6,994 bases of DNA from an uncultured Bacteriovorax sp. (lineage in GTDB: Bacteria; Bdellovibrionota; Bacteriovoracia; Bacteriovoracales; Bacteriovoracaceae), in NCBI GenBank assembly GCA_943914745.1, contig CALUDF010000166.1, positions 1 to 6,994 of the forward strand, given 5' to 3'. The position numbers and the translations under genes are program-made. Under the pieces are notes generated by a model, which saw only the letters and a list, made by a program, of their open reading frames with translations, did no database searches and had not been told where the DNA came from. Positions 1-5,067 of the stretch are shown one piece after another; within the stretch, counting starts at the first letter, position 1; each line of letters opens with the position of its first letter.

Positions 1-1
1 C

Positions 2-94
2 AAAGATGGTGAAATTATTCAGCGCTTTTCTTCGGAGATTGAGCCGGATGACTGGAGAATAAGCCGCGCCATTGAAGAGCAAATTCTTTTTTAA
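2..94 (+). CDS. Probable glutathione peroxidase, C-terminal fragment (5' end outside window)
   Basis: An open frame enters from the left edge and gives 30 residues before a TAA stop at 92-94. The tail starts KDGEIIQRFSSEIEPDD and ends in an acidic/basic helix (AIEEQILF). This matches the last strand-turn-helix of bacterial BtuE/BsaA-type glutathione peroxidases, where a 'DxxGxxxxRF' strand is followed by a loop and an 'I...IE..L' helix. These enzymes reduce hydrogen peroxide and organic peroxides with glutathione or thioredoxin in the cytoplasm. The catalytic Cys/Sec, Gln and Trp lie upstream of the window and cannot be inspected. Other thioredoxin-fold proteins such as peroxiredoxins have similar tails, so the family call is moderate. 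The neighbouring glutathione S-transferase-like gene on the same strand, 84 bp downstream, supports a glutathione-linked role. Confidence 0.5.
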   Translation, partial: KDGEIIQRFSSEIEPDDWRISRAIEEQILF

Positions 95-99
95 TTTGC
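79..99 (+). repeat. Inverted repeat over the stop codon of the peroxidase-like gene
   Basis: GCAAATT at 79-85 and AATTTGC at 93-99 form a perfect 7-bp stem with a 7-nt loop (CTTTTTT) that includes the first base of the TAA stop. No T-run follows the stem, so it does not look like a standard intrinsic terminator. It could protect a 3' end from exonucleases or be chance in AT-rich DNA. Confidence 0.3.
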
Positions 100-153
100 G
101 TGTCATGATTCCTTAGTTGCTTCTTCTTCGAGCTTTGTTTAAGGTTTAAAGGG

Positions 154-159
154 TAAAAT
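154..159 (+). promoter_or_regulatory. Possible -10 element for the GST-AKR-pirin operon
   Basis: TAAAAT matches the sigma70 -10 consensus at five of six positions and lies 19 bp before the ATG at 179. No good -35 hexamer is found at 16-18 bp upstream; the region 131-137 has no resemblance to TTGACA. If used, transcription would begin near 166, giving a leader of about 13 nt that still carries the AAGGA ribosome-binding site at 168-172. The 84-bp gap after the previous gene leaves room for a promoter, but read-through from the peroxidase-like gene is equally possible. Confidence 0.28.
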
Positions 160-178
160 CTTTAGCCAAGGACAAGGT

Positions 179-814
179 ATGATTGATTTATATTATTGGA
201 CCACGCCTAACGGTCACAAAATCACCATTTTTTTAGAAGAAGCAGGACTTCCTTATAAGCTTCATCCAATTAACATCATGAAGAATGAGCAGTTTAATCC
301 AGAGTTCCTAAAAATTGCTCCAAACAACCGCATTCCGGCCATTGTAGATAACAATCCAGAGGATGGAAAAGGGCCGATGCCGCTTTTTGAATCTGGGGCG
401 ATCCTTTGGTACCTGGCCGAAAAAATAAAAAAGTTTGTTCCTCAAGACAATCGCTTGAAGGCAGAGGTTTCAGAGTGGCTTTTTTGGCAAATGGCGGGGC
501 TTGGCCCGATGGCCGGACAAAATCATCACTTCAATAAATACGCTCCAGAGAAGATTCCCTATGCGATGGAGAGATACACAAAAGAGACCGCCCGACTCTA
601 TGGTGTGCTCAATAAGAATCTGGAAGGAAAAGACTGGGTTGCGGCCGGGCAGTATACAATTGCCGACATGGCGATTTATCCATGGATTGTTCCTCACGAG
701 GCCCAAAAACAGAACTTAAATGATTTCCCTCACCTGAAAAGATGGTTTGAAAAGATGCAGGGAAGAGAGGCGATAAAAAAAGCTTACGCCATTGCCGAAG
801 GGATTAGTAAATGA
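179..814 (+). CDS. yfcG: YfcG-type glutathione S-transferase / GSH-dependent disulfide-bond oxidoreductase
   Basis: The 211-residue product is full length for the YfcG/Ure2-like (Nu-class) GST family. Residues 1-85 form the thioredoxin-like GSH-binding domain. They include the family segment TTPNGHKI at 8-15, with Thr9 and Asn11 at the positions that contact glutathione in E. coli YfcG, the cis-proline motif RIPAI at 52-56 (Pro53), and Glu71-Ser72, which bind the GSH gamma-glutamyl part. Residues 90-205 are the helical domain, with WLFWQMAGLGPMAGQNHHF near 100-118 closely resembling YfcG and the structural N-cap Asp163 in TIADMAIYPW. There is no catalytic Cys in the active-site region, as expected for this class, which reduces disulfides using two bound GSH molecules and has weak peroxidase activity. 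An AAGGA ribosome-binding site at 168-172 sits 6 nt before the ATG and supports the start. It is the first gene of an apparent three-gene operon and overlaps the next gene by 4 bp. Confidence 0.92.
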   Translation: MIDLYYWTTPNGHKITIFLEEAGLPYKLHPINIMKNEQFNPEFLKIAPNNRIPAIVDNNPEDGKGPMPLFESGAILWYLAEKIKKFVPQDNRLKAEVSEWLFWQMAGLGPMAGQNHHFNKYAPEKIPYAMERYTKETARLYGVLNKNLEGKDWVAAGQYTIADMAIYPWIVPHEAQKQNLNDFPHLKRWFEKMQGREAIKKAYAIAEGISK

Positions 815-1653
815 GAGTTGAGATTAGTGAAAAGTTTATCACTTTAAATGATGGAATGAAGATTCCGACCATTGGTTTTGGAACCTGGAAAATCAGTGAT
901 GCCGATGCCACGAAAGCGGTGGATGAAGCTCTCAGTGCAGGATACCGGCTCATCGATACGGCCAGTGTCTATGGCAATGAAGCAGGAATTGGAAGAGCAC
1001 TCAAAGAAAATTCTCTTTCTCGGCAGGAGATTTTTCTCACAACTAAAGTCTGGAACACTGATCATGGCTACGATGCCACGTTAAGGGCAATGGATAAAAG
1101 CCTAGGGAATTTGCAAACATCTTATGTCGATCTCTACTTGATTCACTGGCCAAGAGTGAATTCCGATAAGTATGTACCGACATGGAAGGCCCTTAACCGT
1201 TTGAGAAACGAAGGTCTTGCTCGCTCAATTGGCGTGTCGAATTTTACCATTCCACAGCTAGAGATACTGATGAATGAAACCGGAGTCGTTCCGGCGGTCA
1301 ATCAGATTGAGCTTCATCCCTATTTTCAGCAGCATGAATTGCGCTACTTTCATGAAAAACATAAAATAGCGACTGAGGCCTGGAGTCCACTTGCCCGCGC
1401 AGGGAAGCTTTTTCAAGACGAGATGATTACGGGTTTTGCCAAAAAATACAATAAAACCCCTGCGCAGATTGTTCTTCGCTGGCATTATGAAAATGGTATC
1501 ATCTCAATTCCAAAATCAAGCCATCCTGCTCGCATGCTGGAGAACCTGGATATTTTTGATTTCCATTTTGATGAGCATGACCTGACTATTATGGATATTA
1601 TAGACGATGACAATGGCAGAACTGGCCCAGACCCACTTACGGCAGATTTTTAG
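811..1653 (+). CDS. Aldo/keto reductase (DkgA-like, 2,5-diketo-D-gluconate reductase family)
   Basis: The product is 280 residues, normal for the prokaryotic AKR5-like group. It is a cytoplasmic NADPH-dependent reductase of aldehydes and ketones with a (beta/alpha)8 barrel. The N-terminal hairpin TLNDGMKIPTIGFGTW (11-26) is typical. The full catalytic tetrad is visible: Asp49 and Tyr54 in LIDTASVYGNE, Lys79 in LTTKVW, and His112 in YLIHWP. The family signature IGVSNF is at 140-145, substrate-loop residues NQIELHPY at 164-171, and the NADP(H) 2'-phosphate site IPKSS at 233-237 with Arg241. The start codon overlaps the GST stop as ATGA, which indicates translational coupling. Substrate cannot be read from sequence; methylglyoxal and other reactive carbonyls are common for DkgA relatives and would fit the neighbours. 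Confidence 0.93.
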   Translation: MRVEISEKFITLNDGMKIPTIGFGTWKISDADATKAVDEALSAGYRLIDTASVYGNEAGIGRALKENSLSRQEIFLTTKVWNTDHGYDATLRAMDKSLGNLQTSYVDLYLIHWPRVNSDKYVPTWKALNRLRNEGLARSIGVSNFTIPQLEILMNETGVVPAVNQIELHPYFQQHELRYFHEKHKIATEAWSPLARAGKLFQDEMITGFAKKYNKTPAQIVLRWHYENGIISIPKSSHPARMLENLDIFDFHFDEHDLTIMDIIDDDNGRTGPDPLTADF

Positions 1654-1666
1654 GATAAAAGAAGAC

Positions 1667-2548
1667 ATGGAAAATCAAATTCAAGTTGTGATTGAACCCC
1701 GCGCGAAGGATCTCGCAGGAATGCCTATTAACAGAGTTCTTCCTTGGGTGAAAAAGCGCATGGTCGGACCTTTTATTTTTCTAGACCACATGGGGCCGGT
1801 TCATTTTGATAAAGATCATAAGATGAATGTCAATTCCCATCCCCATATCGGGCTTTCCACTCTGACTTATCTTTTTAAAGGCCGCATTCATCATAAAGAT
1901 TCTTTAGGGTCATCCGTCGTGATTGTTCCTGGAGAAGTCAATTGGATGACGGCAGGAAGTGGAATTTCTCACTCGGAAAAAACACCTCATGAAGACTTGG
2001 GCCAGGAAAGCGATATCCATGGCCTGCAATTTTGGGTTGCTCTTCCTGATGAACTCGAAGACACCCATCCATCCTTTTACAATTATAAAACACATGAGAT
2101 TCCAAAGATAACCAAGGATGGAGGAGAAATCTCTGTTGTCGTGGGAGAGTTTTATGGACAAAAGTCTCCAGTGAAGGCCTTTAGTCCCATGATATTTTTG
2201 AACATCAATGCTCTAGAAGATTACACTTTCGAGTACGCGGCCGATAACTTTGAAGTCGCATTTTATCTAATCAACGGAGAAGTCGATTTAGGAGAGAGGA
2301 AATTCTCCAATCATGAAATGATTGTCCTTGAGCCAGGATCAACGATCAAGGCCCTTATAAAAAAGGGGTCTCATTGTGTGCTTGTCGGAGGAGAGTCTTT
2401 TCCTCATCCAAAATTCATCTGGTGGAACTTTGTTTCTAGCTCAAAAGAAAAAATGAATCTGGCCCGCGATAGATGGAACGCTGGTGATTTTCCCCAGGTT
2501 CCTGGAGAAACTGAGGTGATTTTTGCTCCGAGAGATAAAATTCTCTAG
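1667..2548 (+). CDS. Pirin-family bicupin protein
   Basis: The product is 293 residues, the usual pirin length. The N-terminal cupin carries the metal-binding set: His58 and His60 in SHPHIGLSTLTY, then His102 and Glu104 in SGISHSEKTP, matching the His-His-His-Glu iron site of human pirin and E. coli YhhW. The segment RMVGPFIFLDHMGP at 31-44 and GEVNWMTAGSGISHSE at 89-104 are family hallmarks. The C-terminal half (about 170-290) is the second, metal-free cupin. Some bacterial pirins have quercetin 2,3-dioxygenase activity and others are redox-sensing partners, so the role here is open. I start at 1667 because it gives the usual short lead before the conserved VIEPRAKDL. An in-frame ATG at 1607 would add 20 unconserved residues and overlap the aldo/keto reductase by 47 bp. 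The gene follows the reductase by 13 bp and is the last of the operon. Confidence 0.9.
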   Translation: MENQIQVVIEPRAKDLAGMPINRVLPWVKKRMVGPFIFLDHMGPVHFDKDHKMNVNSHPHIGLSTLTYLFKGRIHHKDSLGSSVVIVPGEVNWMTAGSGISHSEKTPHEDLGQESDIHGLQFWVALPDELEDTHPSFYNYKTHEIPKITKDGGEISVVVGEFYGQKSPVKAFSPMIFLNINALEDYTFEYAADNFEVAFYLINGEVDLGERKFSNHEMIVLEPGSTIKALIKKGSHCVLVGGESFPHPKFIWWNFVSSSKEKMNLARDRWNAGDFPQVPGETEVIFAPRDKIL

Positions 2549-3417
2549 GAATGTTTTAGGCACCACTCGATAAAACTTTGAACTTTTGGCGAGACAAAAC
2601 GTTGAGGTGGATAGACAAAATGAAGCTTCATGAAAACTTTCCACTTCCAGTTAGGAAGGACTCTGATAAGTTTTCCATTCTCTTCTTCCTGCGCACAGAT
2701 ATAGGTGGGAATCATTCCAATACCCATTCCTTGTAAAACAAAATTCTTCGCCGTATGCATTTCGTCTACAGTGATGACGCCTTCTGGGAAGACTTCAAAT
2801 TCATCTTTTTTATTATGCAGAACCAGGGGATTGAAGGCCGAAGCAAACTTGACGAAAGGGTATTTCTTTAAGTCGCGCGGATGAGTTGGCATTCCGTATT
2901 TCTTCAAAAGGGCAGGGGTTGCATAAAGAGCACCTTCTGTCTGCATGAACTCTCGGGCAATAAGACTCGAGTCTTTTAATTTGCCTACGCGAATGGCAAG
3001 ATCGACGCCTTCAGTGACCAGATCAACAACTCTGTTGGTGAGAATGAGTTCAATCTTCATTTTTGGATACTGCTTAAGATAGGACTTGATAATAGGAGGC
3101 AAGAGAGTGTGACCTAGGTCTGCCACAGTTGTAATCTTAAGTGTTCCTTCCGGTCCTTTTTTGACGGTGTCTAATTCATTTTGAGCGGCTTCTATTTCTT
3201 CCAGTGCCTTCACACAGCGCTGGAAGTAAGCTTCTCCTGCTTGAGTGACACTGAGTTTTCTTGTCGTCCTGTGAATGAGAGTGACCCCAAGTCTTCTTTC
3301 CAAAGCCTGTATTTTCCCACTCACTGTTGTCGTAGGCATGCCTAGAAGCCTGGCCGCCCCACTAAAGCTTCCAACCTGAACAACTTTCACAAAAACTTCA
3401 ATTCCATCTAGACTCAT
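2545..3417 (-). CDS. LysR-type transcriptional regulator (CrgA-like group)
   Basis: The product is 290 residues, standard for LysR regulators. Residues 3-61 are the winged helix-turn-helix: FVKVVQVGSFSGAARLLGM, then TTVSGKIQALERRLGVTLI and HRTTRKLSVTQAG. A linker helix runs to about 88, and 92-290 is the periplasmic-binding-protein-like effector domain (GTLKITT, DLAIRVGKLKDSSL, GMGIGMIP). Cysteines occur at 68, 241 and 286 but not in an OxyR-like pair, so direct peroxide sensing by an OxyR mechanism is not supported. It is divergent from the qorB-like gene with 110 bp between starts, the usual arrangement of a LysR regulator and its target. Its stop shares the CTAG at 2545-2548 with the stop of pirin. 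There is no Shine-Dalgarno sequence before the ATG; the bases just upstream are CGTTTTC, preceded by TATAAT, suggesting a leaderless mRNA. The effector ligand is unknown; a quinone or electrophile is a reasonable inference from context. Confidence 0.93.
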   Translation of the reverse strand: MSLDGIEVFVKVVQVGSFSGAARLLGMPTTTVSGKIQALERRLGVTLIHRTTRKLSVTQAGEAYFQRCVKALEEIEAAQNELDTVKKGPEGTLKITTVADLGHTLLPPIIKSYLKQYPKMKIELILTNRVVDLVTEGVDLAIRVGKLKDSSLIAREFMQTEGALYATPALLKKYGMPTHPRDLKKYPFVKFASAFNPLVLHNKKDEFEVFPEGVITVDEMHTAKNFVLQGMGIGMIPTYICAQEEENGKLIRVLPNWKWKVFMKLHFVYPPQRFVSPKVQSFIEWCLKHS

Positions 3418-3424
3418 GAAAACG

Positions 3425-3430
3425 ATTATA
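3425..3430 (-). promoter_or_regulatory. Perfect -10 box (TATAAT) of the lysR gene
   Basis: Read on the minus strand, TATAAT ends 7 nt before the lysR ATG. Normal spacing from a -10 box puts the transcription start at the base before the ATG or on it, so the message would be leaderless; the lack of any Shine-Dalgarno sequence agrees. The -35 region is weak (CTGGAA with an 18-bp spacer is the best I see). A second, weaker TATAAC lies at 3433-3438. Confidence 0.45.
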
Positions 3431-3446
3431 CGGTTATACGCATAAT
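3425..3446. promoter_or_regulatory. Imperfect 22-bp palindrome, candidate LysR operator
   Basis: The outer arms ATTAT (3425-3429) and ATAAT (3442-3446) are exact complements, and an inner CG/CG pair (3431-3432 with 3439-3440) also matches; in total 8 of the 11 opposed positions pair. A direct repeat, TTATACG at 3426-3432 and 3434-3440, lies inside it. It covers the lysR -10 box, so binding there would repress lysR, while leaving the qorB -35 region downstream open to activation. The spacing is not an exact T-N11-A LysR box, so the assignment is tentative. Confidence 0.4.
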
Positions 3447-3460
3447 TATTCCAGATAATA

Positions 3461-3472
3461 CTGACTAATCAG
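3461..3472. promoter_or_regulatory. Small dyad CTGA-N4-TCAG upstream of the qorB-like gene
   Basis: CTGA at 3461-3464 and TCAG at 3469-3472 form a 4-bp inverted repeat with a 4-nt centre. It falls where the -35 region of the qorB-like promoter would be, a typical place for an activation half-site of a LysR regulator. Four-base arms are short and could be chance. Confidence 0.22.
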
Positions 3473-3488
3473 GTTTTATTTTTGGGAT

Positions 3489-3494
3489 TAAAAT
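3489..3494 (+). promoter_or_regulatory. Possible -10 box of the qorB-like gene
   Basis: TAAAAT matches five of six consensus positions and would start transcription near 3501, giving a leader of about 27 nt that carries the strong AAGGAG at 3515-3520. The matching -35 position (TAATCA, 17-bp spacer) is poor, as is common in promoters that need a LysR-type activator. Confidence 0.38.
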
Positions 3495-3527
3495 GGACTG
3501 AGAGAAAAACAAAAAAGGAGTTTTTAT

Positions 3528-4415
3528 ATGTCCAATACAAAGAAATTGCTAGTTACTGGGGCGTCAGGGAAACTGGGGCAACTCGTTTTGGAGTCTTTAA
3601 TTAAGCGTGGTGAAAAAAATATTATCGCTACAAGCAGAAATCCGGAGAAACTTCAACGTTTCGCGGCCAGAGGAGTTGAAGTCAGAAGCGCTGATTTCCA
3701 AAGGCCTGAAACATTGACTGAAGCCTTTAAGGGAGCTTCCCGCCTGCTCATCATCAGTACTGATGCCATCGGTGCACGTGTTGATCAGCATAAAAATGCA
3801 ATAGAGGCTGCTAAAAAAGCTGGCATTCGCCATATTATTTACACTTCATGGCCTAAGGCTGAAACTTCTGTTGCTTTTGTTTCTAGAGAGCATATTGAAA
3901 CAGAAAAACTGATTAAAGAAAGTGGTCTTTCTTATACTATTTTAAGAAATTATCCTTATGCCCAGAATATCTTCTACGCCATTCCTCAAGCGTTGCAAAT
4001 GGGGACGCTTTACGGCTCAGCTGGAAAGGGAGGAGTCGCCTATGTAACGAGGGAGGATTGTGCAGATGCCGCGGCCGGAGCTCTCCTGTCAGACAGTGAG
4101 AAAAATGAGATCTTAGATATTACTGGCCCTGATATCATCAATTACGATGAACTTGTAAAAATGGTTAGTGAGATCAGTGGCAAGCCTTTAGTCTATGTCG
4201 ATATTGCGCAAGCAGATTTAAAAGCGGCCCTTCTAAAATCAGGTCTTCCTGAAACATGGGCCGATGTTTTTGTCACTTTCGATGTTTCATATAAAAATGG
4301 TGATACCAAAGACGTGAGTGATGCTGTCTTAAAACTTTCAGGTCATGCACCAAAAGGATTTAAGGAGTTCTTAATTGAGAATAAGCATGCCCTTTTTAGT
4401 GCCCAAGCCCACTAA
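3528..4415 (+). CDS. qorB: NAD(P)H:quinone oxidoreductase, QorB/YtfG (QOR2)-like, NmrA-type SDR
   Basis: The product is 295 residues, close to E. coli QOR2 (about 286). It is an atypical short-chain dehydrogenase of the NmrA/HSCARG kind, acting in the cytoplasm. The N-terminal Rossmann motif GASGKLG is at 11-17, followed by ATSRNPEKLQ at 34-43, where Arg37 is placed to favour NADP(H). Further similarity to QOR2 is seen in LLIISTDAIGARVDQHKNAIEAAKKAG (73-99, compare LLLISSSEVGQRAPQHRN in YtfG), IIYTS (103-107), EHIETEKLI (121-129), and YTILRNYPYAQN (136-147). The family lacks the classical SDR Tyr-x3-Lys pair. QOR2 reduces quinones with NADPH. AAGGAG at 3515-3520, 7 nt before the ATG, makes this the best ribosome-binding site in the window and fixes the start. 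It is divergent from the LysR gene, which probably controls it, and is followed by the MOSC gene after 19 bp. Confidence 0.88.
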   Translation: MSNTKKLLVTGASGKLGQLVLESLIKRGEKNIIATSRNPEKLQRFAARGVEVRSADFQRPETLTEAFKGASRLLIISTDAIGARVDQHKNAIEAAKKAGIRHIIYTSWPKAETSVAFVSREHIETEKLIKESGLSYTILRNYPYAQNIFYAIPQALQMGTLYGSAGKGGVAYVTREDCADAAAGALLSDSEKNEILDITGPDIINYDELVKMVSEISGKPLVYVDIAQADLKAALLKSGLPETWADVFVTFDVSYKNGDTKDVSDAVLKLSGHAPKGFKEFLIENKHALFSAQAH

Positions 4416-4434
4416 AAAGCGCTACAATGGATTC

Positions 4435-5067
4435 ATGAAAATCCTAACTATTCAAATCGGTAAAGTAAAAAAAGTCGACTATAGAGGAAAGCCCGTGGAA
4501 ACGGGCTTTTTTAAAGAGCAGGTTAAAGGTCCTATAAAGCTTTTATTGCTCAAATTAGAAGGCGATGAACAGGCCGATCTCAAAGTTCACGGAGGCCTTG
4601 ATAAGGCCCTTTATGCTTACCCCTACGACTCATACGCGGAATGGAAAAAACTTCGTCCCGAGCACTCTTATGAACCTGGGGCCTTTGGCGAAAATCTCTG
4701 CATGGAAACATTGGATGAAAGAACTATTTATATTGGTAGCATCTATCGTTTAGGAGAAGCTGAAATTCAGGTGACACAACCACGCTTTCCTTGTTTTAAA
4801 TTGGGGATCAAATTCAATGACCCATCAATGATTAAGAGTTTTATGAGTTTTGGCCGCCCCGGAGTGTATTTCCGGGTGCTCAAAGAGGGAATGATCAAAG
4901 AAGGCGACGTTTTAGAATTAATAGAGCAGGATCAGATTCGTTTTTCAGTCACTGAGTTTATTGAATTATACCTCAGCGATAAAAAAGACATTCAACGAGT
5001 AAAAGAGATATTGACCATTCCATCTTTAAATCACGAGTGGCGTGCACAATTTGAGCGCATGCTTTAG
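4435..5067 (+). CDS. yiiM: YiiM-like MOSC-domain protein
   Basis: The product is 210 residues, close to E. coli YiiM (224). MOSC proteins bind molybdenum cofactor; YiiM acts in the reductive detoxification of N-hydroxylated base analogues such as 6-hydroxylaminopurine. Diagnostic stretches are LEGDEQADLKVHGGLDKALYAYP (41-63), GAFGENL (82-88), the YIGSIYRLGEAEIQVTQPR strand region (99-117), and FPCFKL (118-123) with Cys120, the conserved candidate Mo ligand. Residues about 165-210 are the YiiM-type C-terminal helical domain. I start at 4435; an in-frame ATG at 4375 would overlap qorB by 41 bp with residues that match nothing in the family. The ribosome-binding site is poor (GGA only 3 nt upstream). 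Its stop overlaps that of the hybrid kinase by 4 bp. A terminator-like hairpin lies in codons 18-26. No cofactor genes are seen in the window. Confidence 0.9.
   Translation: MKILTIQIGKVKKVDYRGKPVETGFFKEQVKGPIKLLLLKLEGDEQADLKVHGGLDKALYAYPYDSYAEWKKLRPEHSYEPGAFGENLCMETLDERTIYIGSIYRLGEAEIQVTQPRFPCFKLGIKFNDPSMIKSFMSFGRPGVYFRVLKEGMIKEGDVLELIEQDQIRFSVTEFIELYLSDKKDIQRVKEILTIPSLNHEWRAQFERML
4488..4512 (+). terminator. Intrinsic terminator hairpin inside the start of the MOSC gene
   Basis: AAAGCCCGT at 4488-4496 pairs perfectly with ACGGGCTTT at 4501-4509: a 9-bp stem with a G+C-rich core and a GNRA-type tetraloop (GGAA, 4497-4500), followed by T residues that make a six-T run at 4507-4512. This is the textbook shape of a rho-independent terminator on the plus strand. 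It lies 73 nt after the qorB stop and 54 nt inside the MOSC coding region. It may end most qorB transcripts, with active translation of the MOSC gene masking it. The sequence is fully consistent with the protein reading frame, so coincidence is possible, but a perfect 9-bp stem with tetraloop and T-run is unlikely by chance. Confidence 0.6.

Noticed and set aside
470..706. Minus-strand open frame inside the GST gene
   Set aside because: Shadow of a well-supported gene; no recognisable domain, no ribosome-binding site context.
1607..1666. Upstream in-frame ATG extending pirin by 20 residues
   Set aside because: It would overlap the aldo/keto reductase by 47 bp, and the added residues do not resemble pirin N-termini; the ATG at 1667 gives the normal length.
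1910..2161. Minus-strand open frame inside pirin
   Set aside because: Shadow frame opposite conserved cupin coding sequence with no domain similarity.
2356..2370. CCCTT ... AAGGG inverted repeat inside pirin as a possible terminator
   Set aside because: Only a 5-bp stem, no T-run on either strand; ordinary coding sequence.
2545..3417. LysR protein as an OxyR-type peroxide sensor
   Set aside because: The cysteines at 68, 241 and 286 are not spaced like the OxyR redox pair, and the effector domain looks CrgA-like.
4375..4434. Upstream in-frame ATG extending the MOSC protein by 20 residues
   Set aside because: It overlaps the end of qorB by 41 bp and the extension has no family similarity; ATG 4435 aligns with the YiiM N-terminus.
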